Shown here: in pieces, positions 42,403-51,757 of the stretch
Numbering within the stretch: position 1 is the first letter of the stretch
Layout: each line of letters begins with the position of its first letter
Assembly: GCA_964570825.1 (NCBI GenBank)
Contig: CAZMZJ010000007.1
Location: 47,624-111,623, forward strand
DNA from: UMGS1002 sp964570825
GTDB taxonomy: Bacteria > Bacillota > Clostridia > Oscillospirales > CAG-272
Length of the DNA stretch: 64,000 nucleotides
Reading direction: 5' to 3'
Notes under the pieces: generated by a model
What the model was told of the DNA's origin: nothing
Database searches by the model: none
What the model saw: the letters and a program-made list of their open reading frames with translations, nothing else
Made by a program: the position numbers and the translations under genes

Positions 42403-42872
42403 GAATAGGACACGGATACGACGTTCATCGGCTTGTCCCCGGACGCAGACTGATAATCGGAGGGGTTGATATCCCATATGAAAAGGGACTGCTCGGCCAC
42501 TCCGACGCCGACGTGCTGCTGCACGCTGTTATGGACGCACTCCTCGGCGCAGCCGCTCTGGGCGACATCGGCAAGCACTTTCCGGACAACGACCCCGCCT
42601 ATTCAGGTGCCGACAGTCTAAAACTGACGCAGAGGGTTGCCGAAATTCTCGACCGTGCCGGATACAAGGTCGTCAACGTCGACGCAACAGTTGTCGCCGA
42701 AGCCCCGAAACTTGCCCCTTATATCGATACCATGCGCAGAAATATCGCCGGAGCACTCGGCATCGATGCGGACTGCATAAGCGTTAAAGCCACAACCGAG
42801 GAAAAGCTCGGATTCACAGGCGACGGCTCCGGTATCGCGGCTCACGCAGTCTGCCTGATAACAAATTGGTGA
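42399..42872 (+). CDS. ispF: 2-C-methyl-D-erythritol 2,4-cyclodiphosphate synthase
   Basis: 157 residues. Zinc ligands are in GHGYDVHRL (Asp8, His10) and LLHAVMDALLGAAALGDIG (His42). KATTEEKLGFTGDGSGIAAHAV is the conserved C-terminal block (read as two parts: KATTEEKLGFTG and GIAAHAVCL). It follows IspD in the MEP pathway and is coupled to ispD through an ATGA overlap. Confidence 0.96.
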   Translation: MRIGHGYDVHRLVPGRRLIIGGVDIPYEKGLLGHSDADVLLHAVMDALLGAAALGDIGKHFPDNDPAYSGADSLKLTQRVAEILDRAGYKVVNVDATVVAEAPKLAPYIDTMRRNIAGALGIDADCISVKATTEEKLGFTGDGSGIAAHAVCLITNW

Positions 42873-43235
42873 TAAAAATCAGCAGGACAAGAATATAGAT
42901 TTTCTTAGTTATGCTAATATGAATTTCCCCTTCGCATCACATTGCATCAGCTGTTAACAAAAACAAACGGCCGCCCCCGCTGGCGGGGGCGGCCACAGTA
43001 CCGTTACGTCGGCTTATCCATTCACACATCCGGACTTGTTCACTTCCAGAACCGCCGTTCCGGTACGAACTTTCAGATTTTCAAGACCTGTTATAAGGAT
43101 ATGGAATTATGAAGGATGATGACACGTTAAAACGGAAAATATCAGATAAAGGCATATTATGTCAATTATCAGTTGCCGGAAAATGACGACATATTTTTCA
43201 GGACTGCTGCCTGAAGAAAGGAGACGGTTGTAACC
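42873..43235 (+). other. Intergenic region between ispF and rpe
   Basis: 363 bases. A very stable GC hairpin lies at 42969-42994 (12-bp perfect stem GGCCGCCCCCGC) without a T-run, so it is not a standard intrinsic terminator. Two overlapping short frames precede rpe (43109-43186 and 43159-43233). No convincing promoter or RNA family was recognised. Confidence 0.4.
43159..43233 (+). CDS. Possible 24-residue upstream ORF of rpe
   Basis: ATG to TAA, ending two bases before the rpe start codon; the rpe ribosome-binding site AAAGGAG lies inside its last codons. It begins MSIISCRKMTTYF. The arrangement would allow translational coupling, but its own ribosome-binding site is poor, so it may be fortuitous. 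Confidence 0.2.
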   Translation: MSIISCRKMTTYFSGLLPEERRRL

Positions 43236-43907
43236 ATGATATATATTTCCCCTTCCATACTTGCCGCTGACTTTGCAAATCTTAACGCCGATGTGCAGCG
43301 GATTGCCAAAGCAGGTGCGTCAATGCTGCACCTTGACGTCATGGACGGCATCTTCGTGCCGAACATAAGCTTCGGGGCGCCCGTAATATCGGCGCTGCGC
43401 CGCCGTTCGGATCTGTTTTTCGACGTTCATCTTATGATAACCGAACCGATAAGATACATACATGACTTTATACGCGCCGGAGCGGACATTATCACCATAC
43501 ACTATGAAAGCTGCAAGAATCCCGGCGAGGTGCTCTCGCTGATCAAATCAAACGAAGTGCGCGCTTCTATCTCGATTTCTCCGAAAACTCCGTATGAGGC
43601 TGTCCTTCCGTTTATGGACAGGCTTGATATGGTTCTGGTTATGACCGTCGAACCCGGATTCGGCGGGCAGAAGATGATACCCGAGATGCTTGATAAGGTC
43701 CGCGCCCTGCGCCGTTACGCCATTCAGCACAATAAAGAGCTCGACATTGAGGTTGACGGAGGCATTACGCTTGAAAACGTGGGGCTCGCCACCTCGGCAG
43801 GCGCCAACGTGATAGTATCAGGATCGACAATTTTCCATGCTGCAAAGCCTAAGACAGTCATCGCAAAAATAAACGAAATAGCCAGCCGCAATCCTTTTGC
43901 GGGCTAA
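43236..43907 (+). CDS. rpe: Ribulose-phosphate 3-epimerase
   Basis: 223 residues, TIM-barrel epimerase of the pentose phosphate pathway. SPSILAADFANL (6-17), HLDVMDGIFVPNISFG, DVHLMI, MTVEPGFGGQ and EVDGGI are all present with the metal ligands (His and Asp residues). AAAGGAG is upstream. In many Firmicutes rpe follows rsgA; here it ends a run containing rpiB, ispD and ispF. Confidence 0.97.
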   Translation: MIYISPSILAADFANLNADVQRIAKAGASMLHLDVMDGIFVPNISFGAPVISALRRRSDLFFDVHLMITEPIRYIHDFIRAGADIITIHYESCKNPGEVLSLIKSNEVRASISISPKTPYEAVLPFMDRLDMVLVMTVEPGFGGQKMIPEMLDKVRALRRYAIQHNKELDIEVDGGITLENVGLATSAGANVIVSGSTIFHAAKPKTVIAKINEIASRNPFAG

Positions 43908-43970
43908 ATCATAAATCAGCAAAAAAGGCGGCTGTGTGCCGTCTCATCTCTTTATACATTGTACCGAATA

Positions 43971-44018
43971 TGTAAAGAAGCCGCATCCCGGTTCATCAGC
44001 CGGAGATGCGGCTTCTTG
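43971..44018. terminator. Terminator between convergent rpe and the HtrA gene
   Basis: AAGAAGCCGCAT (43975-43986) pairs with ATGCGGCTTCTT (44005-44016), with an inner CCGG/CCGG stem. Confidence 0.65.
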
Positions 44019-44107
44019 CCTTAGCGGGCAAAACAACCGATTTTTATTATGAAAAGCCTTTGATGCACAAACTTTATATCACATATGGCTAATTCAGCCG
44101 TTCTTTT

Positions 44108-45607
44108 TTATTGCATTGCGGAAAGTTTGACACTCACCGTATAATATGCTCCATCGCGGTAAAATTTAATAGACACGCTGTCGCCCACATATTTCTTGTT
44201 GACAATGTCCATTACATCTGTCACGGAAAAAACGCTTTTCCCATCGACTTCCGTTATAATGTCGCCGGGGCTGAGTTTGCCAGCCGCGTCCAGATTCTGG
44301 TTTACAGCCGTTACAATCACGCCCGATATTGCGGCGGTCACAGTTCTTCCGTCATCCAGAGTGACTGTACCCCCTTCTTCGATCCCGCCTGCGGTAATGC
44401 CTATGATTGCACGCTTCTGCGCTATCAGCGAGGAACTGCCCGACGAGCCTGTCGCAATTATCTCATTAAGTATCGTCAGAGCTCCGTTTGACGGGATTGC
44501 AAAGCCGATGCCGACGTAATCGTTGGCAAGCTTCATGGATATTATTCCGATGACCTTCCCGTACTGGTTGATGAGCGGACCGCCCGAATTTCCGGGATTC
44601 ACCGACGCGTTGGTCTGGATTAAAACCATCCTCTTAACCAGAATGCCGCTTTCATCATATATCTTCACATCGCGGTTGATGGCGGAAACTATGCCGTCTG
44701 TCACCGTCTCGGCATAGTCGAGCCCCGCCGGGGTTCCAATTGCGACGACCAGTTCACCCACAATAAGCTGGTCTGAATCGCCAAATTCGGCAGCGGTAAG
44801 TCCGTCCGCGTTGATTTTTATCACCGCAAGATCCGACAGCTCATCATATCCCACTACCTCCGCCGGATATTCGACCCCTTCGCCCGTTGTTACGAGATAT
44901 GAAACTCCGCCCTCGATAACATGATAATTTGTCGCGATATATCCGTCCTTTGTCATGATAATCCCGGTCCCGACGCCAGTTCCGATGCCGCCTTCGTAGC
45001 TCACCGTTATTCCGACGACAGACGGTTTAACCTTTACGGCAATTTCCGGTATTGTCAGAACCCCGCTGTTCTCGTCAAGATCACGTACAAAAATCGTTCT
45101 GATGTTTCCAAGGTTCAGCTTTCCGTTCTCATAAAGCACGACGCCAAGCAAAAGCGTTAACGCTATGGCAAATGCGAATGTCATTATTATCGCATAGATA
45201 AGTACGCCGGAAGGCCTCCGGCGTTTTGTGTCCCGGCGCAGCTCGTCACCATATGTCCAGCGATAGGTTCCGGTGTGCTGCTCCGCAGCGGTGCTGTCGG
45301 TTATATGCGGGCCCTGCGGTCTTGGCGGAAGCCCGATGTCAGGGCGTGGAGCACCGCTTCCCGGCAGGTTAATCTCAGGTCCCTTTACATCCCCGGTACT
45401 GCCCGGATTTTCTGTCGGTACTTCTCCGGGGTGCGTTTCGGGAACCGCATCGGGTATATTTTCGGGATTGTGTTCAGGCGGCTCGTCCGGAACCGCCGGC
45501 TTTCTTTCCGGAGCCTTCCCATTCGGTTCCCCGGCGTTCCCACTGTCGGTATTTAAATTGCTCACGGCACTCCGGTTGTCAGGATTGATATTCTTGTTTT
45601 CTTCCAT
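44108..45607 (-). CDS. HtrA/DegP-like membrane-anchored serine protease with PDZ domain
   Basis: 499 residues. A long cytoplasmic Pro/Glu/Asn-rich region (1-130) is followed by one membrane segment (134-158), the trypsin-like domain with His229 (ATNYHVIEGG), Asp259 (SDLAVIKI) and Ser341 (NPGNSGGPL), and a C-terminal PDZ domain (about 390-495). It is a quality-control protease acting outside the membrane. It is last in an OmpR-regulator, kinase, HtrA unit (34-base gap), an arrangement like B. subtilis YycFG-HtrC, pointing to cell-envelope stress control. Confidence 0.94.
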   Translation of the reverse strand: MEENKNINPDNRSAVSNLNTDSGNAGEPNGKAPERKPAVPDEPPEHNPENIPDAVPETHPGEVPTENPGSTGDVKGPEINLPGSGAPRPDIGLPPRPQGPHITDSTAAEQHTGTYRWTYGDELRRDTKRRRPSGVLIYAIIMTFAFAIALTLLLGVVLYENGKLNLGNIRTIFVRDLDENSGVLTIPEIAVKVKPSVVGITVSYEGGIGTGVGTGIIMTKDGYIATNYHVIEGGVSYLVTTGEGVEYPAEVVGYDELSDLAVIKINADGLTAAEFGDSDQLIVGELVVAIGTPAGLDYAETVTDGIVSAINRDVKIYDESGILVKRMVLIQTNASVNPGNSGGPLINQYGKVIGIISMKLANDYVGIGFAIPSNGALTILNEIIATGSSGSSSLIAQKRAIIGITAGGIEEGGTVTLDDGRTVTAAISGVIVTAVNQNLDAAGKLSPGDIITEVDGKSVFSVTDVMDIVNKKYVGDSVSIKFYRDGAYYTVSVKLSAMQ

Positions 45608-45641
45608 TTTTCAGGTTCCTTTCGGTTTCAGCCTCAGCTGA

Positions 45642-47123
45642 TCAGTTATCTCTTATATGCCCGCTCTGCGCGGGAACCTCATCGAGGGTGAAACAGAACT
45701 CGCAGTTCTTTCCGTACTGGCTCTTTACCCAGATGTCCTGATGATGCGCAAGTATTATCGTCTTGGCGATAAACAGTCCGAGTCCCACGCCTGTCTTGTC
45801 GAGTCCGCGGCTCTTGTCGCTCTTGTAAAAGCGTTCGAACACAAACGGAACATCCTCGGGCGGAATTCCCTGACCTTCGTTGAACACCGATACCAGCAGC
45901 TTCTTATCCTTGTAACGCATTATCGTGATGCGCAGCACGCCGCCCTCTGATGAGAATTTTACCGCATTATCGCAGATATTATACAATATCTGATATATTG
46001 CGTCTCTGTCGGCTTTCACTGACATATAATCTTCCTCGCACTCGAACTCGACCTCAAGCTTTTTCGCCTCGATTTTCTGCTCGAATGAAATGATAATCTG
46101 TCTTGCCATTTCGCAAATATCAAACGGCGCCATTGTGAATTTGCGGTCTCCCGCCTGCATTCTTGAGATATCAAGCAGCGACGCGACAAGGCGCGAAAGG
46201 CGCCGCACCTCGGTTGCGATTATCCCGAGATAATATTCATGCTTTTCAGGCGGAATAGCGCCGGCAAGAATGCCGTCGATAAAGCCGGCGATGGTAGTCA
46301 TCGGCGTACGCAGATCGTGCGATACGTTTGCCATGAAAGTATTGCGCATATTTTCAAGGTTGTCGAGCGACTCCGCCATATTATTGAAAGCCACGGCAAG
46401 CTCGGCCACCTCATCGCTTCCGCGAACCGGAACGCGCACGTCGAAATGGCCCGCGGCAAAATTCTTAGCTGCGTGGCTCATATCCTTAAGCGGGCCTATA
46501 ACCTTTTCGCTCGTGAAATAAACGGCAATCAGCGCGGCGAGCATGATCCACAGGCTTGCCACAATTATCGTCTTTATCATCGCCCCGAGCAGATCGTTCT
46601 GGTTCACCGCCGCCGAGCAGACAAACACCGTCCCGCATACATAGTTGTTGGCGTTGAAAACCGGAACGCCGTAAATCATATGAGTTTCGTCAAAAACGCC
46701 TTCAAGATAGTCGAGCCTGTAAACATCCACTCCGTTGCTCAGCTCGTTCATAAGCGTTTTCGGTATGCTGACCCCGGGATTTACCTGCGACGCCCCGCCG
46801 TCTGTGTAATGAATAATATTTCCGGATGTGTCGGTTATCAGAATGCTGATATCGCCGGAATTGGCGGTGACGACCTTCATGACGGACCCGATATCGTCTT
46901 CGTTGAACTGCACGAAAGAGGACAAATCGGGCAAGTCTGTATCCTTCAGCATATCCTCAAGATAAGCAGCCGCGGATTTTGCCGAGCCTTTTATCTGCTC
47001 AAGCTTCGCCGACTCGGAATAGCTGTTCACAGTCGATGTGATTACGGCGACAAGCGCTACAAAGCTGATAACGATTATCAGCATGAAGACGGTTATATAT
47101 TTTGAAAATATACTTTTGAACAT
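45642..47123 (-). CDS. Sensor histidine kinase, WalK/PhoR-type
   Basis: 493 residues from ATG 47123. Two membrane segments (about 9-31 and 181-203) bracket an extracytoplasmic sensor domain. HAMP (about 204-256) is followed by HisKA with VSHDLRTPMTTIAG and phosphoacceptor His269, and an HATPase with NICDNAVKFSSEGG, FVFERFYKSD and GVGLGLFIAK. There is no PAS domain between HAMP and HisKA, unlike WalK. It lies 184 bases downstream of its regulator gene. An upstream in-frame extension to 47207 has no support. Confidence 0.95.
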   Translation of the reverse strand: MFKSIFSKYITVFMLIIVISFVALVAVITSTVNSYSESAKLEQIKGSAKSAAAYLEDMLKDTDLPDLSSFVQFNEDDIGSVMKVVTANSGDISILITDTSGNIIHYTDGGASQVNPGVSIPKTLMNELSNGVDVYRLDYLEGVFDETHMIYGVPVFNANNYVCGTVFVCSAAVNQNDLLGAMIKTIIVASLWIMLAALIAVYFTSEKVIGPLKDMSHAAKNFAAGHFDVRVPVRGSDEVAELAVAFNNMAESLDNLENMRNTFMANVSHDLRTPMTTIAGFIDGILAGAIPPEKHEYYLGIIATEVRRLSRLVASLLDISRMQAGDRKFTMAPFDICEMARQIIISFEQKIEAKKLEVEFECEEDYMSVKADRDAIYQILYNICDNAVKFSSEGGVLRITIMRYKDKKLLVSVFNEGQGIPPEDVPFVFERFYKSDKSRGLDKTGVGLGLFIAKTIILAHHQDIWVKSQYGKNCEFCFTLDEVPAQSGHIRDN

Positions 47124-47151
47124 TGTTGTCCGTCGCCTCTCAGTTACAGAA

Positions 47152-47178
47152 TACGCCAATGCCGGCGGCACTGGCGTA
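47152..47178 (-). other. Stem-loop between response regulator and kinase genes
   Basis: An imperfect palindrome, TACGCCA ... TGGCGTA, with a GC-rich inner part, in the 184-base space between the two genes. It has no T-run. It could adjust kinase expression relative to the regulator or protect the mRNA end. Confidence 0.3.
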
Positions 47179-47307
47179 TGGGGTTGCGAACGGAGCATCC
47201 GCCCCAAACTCCCGTCAAAGAAATTTTTTTGAAAAGCTTCCTTGAATCTTTGAAATATTACTAAACTTGTAAATTTTTTGAGTCAGCAGAAAATATGCCG
47301 CCGCGGC

Positions 47308-48000
47308 TCAGTTTTTAAGCTCAAACTTGTACCCGACGCCCCAGACGGTTTTAAGCTCCCATTTTTCAGAGACACCTTCAAGCTTTTCACGCAGCCGCTT
47401 GACATGCACGTCGACCGTTCTTGAGTCGCCAAGGTAATCGAACCCCCATACCTTGTCAAGCAACTGATCGCGCGTGAATACGCGGTTATAGTTTGAGGCA
47501 AGAAAATAAAGCAGCTCCAGCTCCTTTGGGGGAATATCAACCGGCTTGCCGCAGAGCTTCAGCTCGTATTTCTGTTTGCTTATCTCAATGTTGTCGTATT
47601 TTATTATTTCGCTGTCGTCCGCATTGTTATGCGCAGAATAGCGGCGCAGCACGGCCTTTGCCCGCGCCGAAAGCTCTTTCATATCAAATGGCTTGACGAC
47701 GAAATCGTCGGCTCCGAGCTCGAGGCCGAGCACTTTGTCGAATACCTCTCCCTTTGCGGTGATCATAATGACCGGCTTCGACGATATCTCGCGTATCTCG
47801 CGCAAAACCTGCCAGCCGTCTTTTTTGGGCATCATAACATCGAGCAGAACGAGATCGGGCTCAAATATTTTGAAGGCGTTTACGCCCTCGGCACCGTCGT
47901 TCGCCGTTTTAACCTGATATCCTTCGTTTTCAAAATAAAGGCGCAGAAGCTCGCTGATATTTGGGTCGTCGTCGACAACCAGAATTTTGGTATCAAGCAT
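47308..48000 (-). CDS. OmpR/PhoB-family response regulator
   Basis: 230 residues. The receiver domain has the acidic pocket DDD at 10-12, phosphoacceptor Asp54 in LLDVMMPKKDGW, and VVKPFDM with the conserved Lys. The winged-helix C-terminus has IPPKELELLYFLASN and SRTVDVHVKRLREKL. It is the first gene of the regulator-kinase-HtrA unit, with its own promoter. The spacing and neighbours suggest envelope-stress or cell-wall control, but targets cannot be read here. Confidence 0.96.
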   Translation of the reverse strand: MLDTKILVVDDDPNISELLRLYFENEGYQVKTANDGAEGVNAFKIFEPDLVLLDVMMPKKDGWQVLREIREISSKPVIMITAKGEVFDKVLGLELGADDFVVKPFDMKELSARAKAVLRRYSAHNNADDSEIIKYDNIEISKQKYELKLCGKPVDIPPKELELLYFLASNYNRVFTRDQLLDKVWGFDYLGDSRTVDVHVKRLREKLEGVSEKWELKTVWGVGYKFELKN

Positions 48001-48120
48001 TATGTACCCTCCTAATAATATTTATCTCTGTTTATGTTTGTTCTTATTGCCAACCGCCGATGCGGAAAGCGGCTCCACACCGCATCAGTACAATGTCAGA
48101 TGACGGGCATATTTTTTATC

Positions 48121-48148
48121 ATTATACCACTTAATTATTTTTTTGCAA
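48121..48148 (-). promoter_or_regulatory. Sigma-A promoter of the regulator-kinase-HtrA unit
   Basis: Minus-strand TTGCAA (48148-48143), a 16-base spacer ending AGTGG, and TATAAT (48126-48121). The leader has a GATGCGG/CCGCATC hairpin, and AGGAGGG precedes the ATG. Confidence 0.7.
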
Positions 48149-48198
48149 ATACCTTTTTTGTTTTTTGTTCATATTTTTAACCGTTTGCAGTCCCGCTC

Positions 48199-48227
48199 TT
48201 GCCAAAAGAACGTTTTTGAGATATAAT
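48199..48227 (+). promoter_or_regulatory. Sigma-A promoter of ychF
   Basis: TTGCCA at 48199-48204, a 17-base spacer and TATAAT at 48222-48227. Confidence 0.7.
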
Positions 48228-48292
48228 TATTATATTCTTTATAATACTTGCGCGGCTTTCTGCCGCCGTCATCCCGAAAGGATTATGAATAA

Positions 48293-49390
48293 ATGAAACT
48301 TGGTATAGTCGGACTTCCGAACGTTGGCAAGAGCACGCTTTTCAATGCGCTTACAAACGCAAAAGCAGAATCGGCAAACTATCCGTTCTGCACAATCGAC
48401 CCGAATGTCGGCATTGTGCCTGTTCCAGACAGACGGCTCGATGTGCTGGCAAAGATGTACAATCCTGAAAAATACACTCCCGCGGTAATTGAGTTCGTCG
48501 ATATTGCCGGACTTGTCAAAGGCGCGTCAAAGGGAGAAGGACTCGGCAATAAATTTCTCTCGCACATACGGGAGGTCGACGCCATTGTTCATGTCGTCCG
48601 CTGTTTTGAAGACAATGACATAATACATGTCGAGGGGAGCGTCGACCCGATACGCGACCTTGAAATAATAAATATGGAGCTTATTTTCGCGGACATGGAG
48701 ATGCTCGAGCGCCGGATTGACCGCACGAAAAAAGCCATTAAGAGCGACAAATCGCTTTCAGGTGAGCTTGAAGCTCTTGAAGGCCTCATGAAAAAGCTGG
48801 AGGAAGGCGTCCCCGCACGCGCGGCAGGTCTTTCTGAGGAAGGGCTTGAAGCCCTGTCCGACACGCCGCTTCTCACTCTCAAACCGGTTATATATGTCGC
48901 AAACGTAGGGGAGAACGATATAGGTGAAGGCGAACCTGTAAACAATCCGCACTATATGAAGCTTAAAGACCGCGCAAAGGCCGAAAATTCGGAGCTCATA
49001 GCCGTCTGCGCCCAGATAGAGGCTGAAATTGCAGAGCTTGACGCCGTGGAAAAGGCCGCATTTCTGACCGACCTCGGAATAACCGAGTCGGGTCTTGACC
49101 GGCTTATAAAATCAAGCTATTCCCTGCTCGGTCTTATAAGCTATCTCACCGCGGGACCAAAGGAAGTGCGCGCATGGACAATAAAAAAAGGCACAAAAGC
49201 GCCGCAGGCCGCCGGAAAAATCCACAGCGACTTCGAGCGGGGCTTTATCCGCGCCGAGGTTGTATCGTATGACGACCTTGTCCGCGTCGGCAGCATGAAC
49301 GCCGCTAAGGAAGCGGGGCTTATACGGAGCGAAGGCAAGGATTATGTAATAAACGACGGCGACGTCGTGCTGTTCAGGTTCAATGTCTGA
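48293..49390 (+). CDS. ychF: Redox-regulated ATPase YchF (OLA1 family)
   Basis: 365 residues, exact family length. The P-loop GLPNVGKST is at 7-15, followed by the YPFCTIDPNVG switch and DIAGLVKGASKGEGLGN, with ATP-specific NVGEND in place of NKxD. The C-terminal TGS-like domain includes AWTIKKGTKAPQAAGKIHSD and DYVINDGDVVLFRF. YchF binds ribosomes and modulates stress translation. First of a plus-strand run with trmB, a nitroreductase and truB. Confidence 0.97.
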   Translation: MKLGIVGLPNVGKSTLFNALTNAKAESANYPFCTIDPNVGIVPVPDRRLDVLAKMYNPEKYTPAVIEFVDIAGLVKGASKGEGLGNKFLSHIREVDAIVHVVRCFEDNDIIHVEGSVDPIRDLEIINMELIFADMEMLERRIDRTKKAIKSDKSLSGELEALEGLMKKLEEGVPARAAGLSEEGLEALSDTPLLTLKPVIYVANVGENDIGEGEPVNNPHYMKLKDRAKAENSELIAVCAQIEAEIAELDAVEKAAFLTDLGITESGLDRLIKSSYSLLGLISYLTAGPKEVRAWTIKKGTKAPQAAGKIHSDFERGFIRAEVVSYDDLVRVGSMNAAKEAGLIRSEGKDYVINDGDVVLFRFNV

Positions 49391-49448
49391 TATCCGATAA
49401 ATTCCGATAAATAAAGTGATAAATGATAGATGAAAGGCCTCTCCCCGC

Positions 49449-50102
49449 ATGAGAATGAGACGCAAAAAGCACGGCGCAGAACGAATCTCCGCCTGTGCGC
49501 ATCTTTTGATAGAATCCCCTGAAAAACTCATCAGCAATCCGTACGCCCCGTTTGGCGCGGTTCGCCCTCTTCACCTTGAGATAGGCTGCGGCAAGGGCGC
49601 ATTCGCCTGCGGAACGGCGGCGGCTAACCCGGATATAAATCTAATCGCCATGGAACGCGTCGCCGACGTTGCCTGTCTTGCCCTTGAAAAGGCGGAAGCA
49701 GAAAAAAGCCTTCGCCCGAACGACAACCTTCGTTTCATCATCGGCAACGCCCAGCTGCTTGGCGAATGGTTTCCGGAAAGCTGTCTTGAGTGCATATACC
49801 TGAACTTCAGCGACCCGTGGCCGAAAAAAGGCTACGCAAAACGCCGTCTTACCCATGCAGATTTTCTTAAAATTTACAAAAAACTTCTCGCGCCCAGCGG
49901 ACGGATTATCATGAAGACCGACAATCAAATCCTTTTTGACTTCAGCCTTGAGCAATTTGCCGCCGAGGGGATGCAGGTAGTCTGGCAGACACGCGACCTG
50001 CATCATTCAGAACGCGCCGCAACTAATATTCTGACCGAATACGAGGCGAATTTTATTGAAAAGGGCATCCCAATCTGCTCGGCTGTCGTCGCTTTCCGAT
50101 AA
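49449..50102 (+). CDS. trmB: tRNA (guanine-N7-)-methyltransferase
   Basis: 217 residues. The SAM-binding loop LEIGCGKGAFACGTA is at about 42-56; the family motif NFSDPWPKKGYAKRRLTHADF carries the tRNA and catalytic residues (read in two parts: NFSDPWPKKGYAKRR, LTHADFL). It makes m7G46 in tRNA. It opens with a basic stretch MRMRRKKHGAE. The ribosome-binding site is weak and distant; a second ATG two codons in is possible. Confidence 0.95.
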   Translation: MRMRRKKHGAERISACAHLLIESPEKLISNPYAPFGAVRPLHLEIGCGKGAFACGTAAANPDINLIAMERVADVACLALEKAEAEKSLRPNDNLRFIIGNAQLLGEWFPESCLECIYLNFSDPWPKKGYAKRRLTHADFLKIYKKLLAPSGRIIMKTDNQILFDFSLEQFAAEGMQVVWQTRDLHHSERAATNILTEYEANFIEKGIPICSAVVAFR

Positions 50103-50126
50103 CTGAAATAGAAAGGAGTCAAGACA

Positions 50127-50699
50127 ATGCTTGAAGAGCTTGTTCTGAAGAACCGCAGCTACCGTTCGTATGATGAATCCCGCAAAATATCGCGTGAGGA
50201 GCTGCTTTATTTTGTAAATCTCGCGCGCCTCACTCCCTCGACGCGAAATCAGCAGCCTCTATCCTACCGGCTTGTATGCACCGGCGAAGAATGCAGCAAA
50301 GTGCTGCCGCTGACCGGCTGGGCGTCACTGCTCAACGTTAAACTCCCGCCCGAAGGTCATGCGCCGACAGCATATATTATAATCTGCTGTGACACGACAT
50401 GCGCAACGCCGAATTTTGAAAAATTCTGGCGCGACGTCGGTATCGCAGCGCAGACCATCACGCTCGCCGCTGCCGAAAAAGGGCTCGGAGGCTGCATGAT
50501 AGGCAGCTTTTCACCCGAAAAGATTAGCTCAGCGCTGAATATTCCCGATAAATTCCGCCCGATGCTCGTAATCGCGCTCGGCAAGCCAGACGAAACAATA
50601 AGGCTGATCGAAGCTAAGGACGGTAAAGTAAACTACTACCGCGAAGGCGGCGTTCACTATGTTCCCAAACGTCCGCTTGACGATATAATCATTAAATAA
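50127..50699 (+). CDS. Nitroreductase family FMN oxidoreductase
   Basis: 190 residues. It starts with KNRSYRSYDESRKISREEL, whose RSYR contacts FMN phosphate, and has PSTRNQQPLSYRL and AAEKGLGGCMIGSF, standard for short nitroreductases. The physiological substrate is unknown. It sits 24 bases after trmB with GAAAGGAG upstream, and its TAA overlaps the truB ATG by one base. Confidence 0.92.
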   Translation: MLEELVLKNRSYRSYDESRKISREELLYFVNLARLTPSTRNQQPLSYRLVCTGEECSKVLPLTGWASLLNVKLPPEGHAPTAYIIICCDTTCATPNFEKFWRDVGIAAQTITLAAAEKGLGGCMIGSFSPEKISSALNIPDKFRPMLVIALGKPDETIRLIEAKDGKVNYYREGGVHYVPKRPLDDIIIK

Positions 50700-51622
50700 T
50701 GAATCAGGATAATACCCGTGAACCCGAGGGCGTGCTTATTGTCAACAAGCATGAGGGCGTCACCTCGCACGATATAGTCAACATAGTCCGCAAGGTTTAC
50801 AATACAAAAAGAGTGGGCCACACCGGGACGCTCGACCCGATGGCGACCGGCGTTCTTGTCGTGCTTGTCGGGCGCGCCGCAAAGGCCGCCGAGTACCTCT
50901 TATGCGGCAGTAAAAGATACCTCGCCACCCTGCGCCTCGGCCTTGTCACAGACACCGAGGACATAACCGGAACTGTTCTCTCCCGGAGCGCCGATATACC
51001 GCCTGTCAAAACCGTTATAGACGCCTGCAAACATTTCACAGGCAAAATAATGCAGACGCCGCCGATGTACAGCGCGCTGAAGGTCGGCGGCAGAAAGCTT
51101 TATGAAATTGCCCGCGCCGGCGGATATGTAGAGCGCGAGCCGCGGCAGGTTGAAATTTTCAGTCTTGACTGCAAACCTTCGGACATACCCGGCGATTTTA
51201 TCATTGACGTCTCCTGCTCCTCAGGCACATATATTCGCACCCTCTGTGCCGACATCGGCGCATACCTCGGCTGCGGCGGCGTTATGGCCTCTCTGTGCCG
51301 TCTTGAAGCGGGAGGCTTTGATCTTGAGGACGCCGTGACTGTCGAACAGTTAAAAGAACTGCCGCCGGAAAAACTTGAGGCTATGCTGCTGCCCGCCGAA
51401 AGCCTTTTTCGTGATCTTCCCGAAATACGGCTTCCTGCTTTTTTTGAGAGGCTCTGCCGCTCGGGCTGCGAAATATACCAGAGTAAAATCGGCACCGACT
51501 TCCCTGTCGGGCTTCGCGTTCGCCTTTCTAACGCGGACGGCGCGTTTTTCGCCCTCGGCGAGATCGGAAAATATCCGAATGGCAGCGCAGTAAAGGCAAT
51601 AAAATATTTCGAGCTTGAATAA
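50699..51622 (+). CDS. truB: tRNA pseudouridine(55) synthase
   Basis: 307 residues. The catalytic motif GHTGTLDPMATGVL is at 40-53 with nucleophile Asp46. KRYLATLRLGLVTDTEDITG and QTPPMYSALKVGG follow, and a short C-terminal PUA-like region ends the protein. It makes Psi55 in the T-loop. Its start overlaps the nitroreductase stop (TAATG). Confidence 0.96.
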   Translation: MNQDNTREPEGVLIVNKHEGVTSHDIVNIVRKVYNTKRVGHTGTLDPMATGVLVVLVGRAAKAAEYLLCGSKRYLATLRLGLVTDTEDITGTVLSRSADIPPVKTVIDACKHFTGKIMQTPPMYSALKVGGRKLYEIARAGGYVEREPRQVEIFSLDCKPSDIPGDFIIDVSCSSGTYIRTLCADIGAYLGCGGVMASLCRLEAGGFDLEDAVTVEQLKELPPEKLEAMLLPAESLFRDLPEIRLPAFFERLCRSGCEIYQSKIGTDFPVGLRVRLSNADGAFFALGEIGKYPNGSAVKAIKYFELE

Positions 51623-51662
51623 ACGGCGGCCCGCAGAATTGCGGGCCGCCGTATTTTGATTT
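51622..51662. terminator. Terminator between convergent truB and sigF
   Basis: CGGCGGCCCGCA (51624-51635) pairs perfectly with TGCGGGCCGCCG (51640-51651) over a 4-base loop, then TATTTTGATTTT. Confidence 0.85.
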
Positions 51663-51757
51663 TGCAACCGCCTGCCAAGCGCACCGTTTATCTTTTAATC
51701 GTTTTGCCGCATACTGTGTTACGGCAGAACATGAGCTGCGCAGATACGGATTTTATG

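Noticed and set aside
46239..47105. Open frame of 288 codons opposite the histidine kinase gene
   Set aside because: Antisense to intact HAMP/HisKA coding sequence; no recognisable domain.
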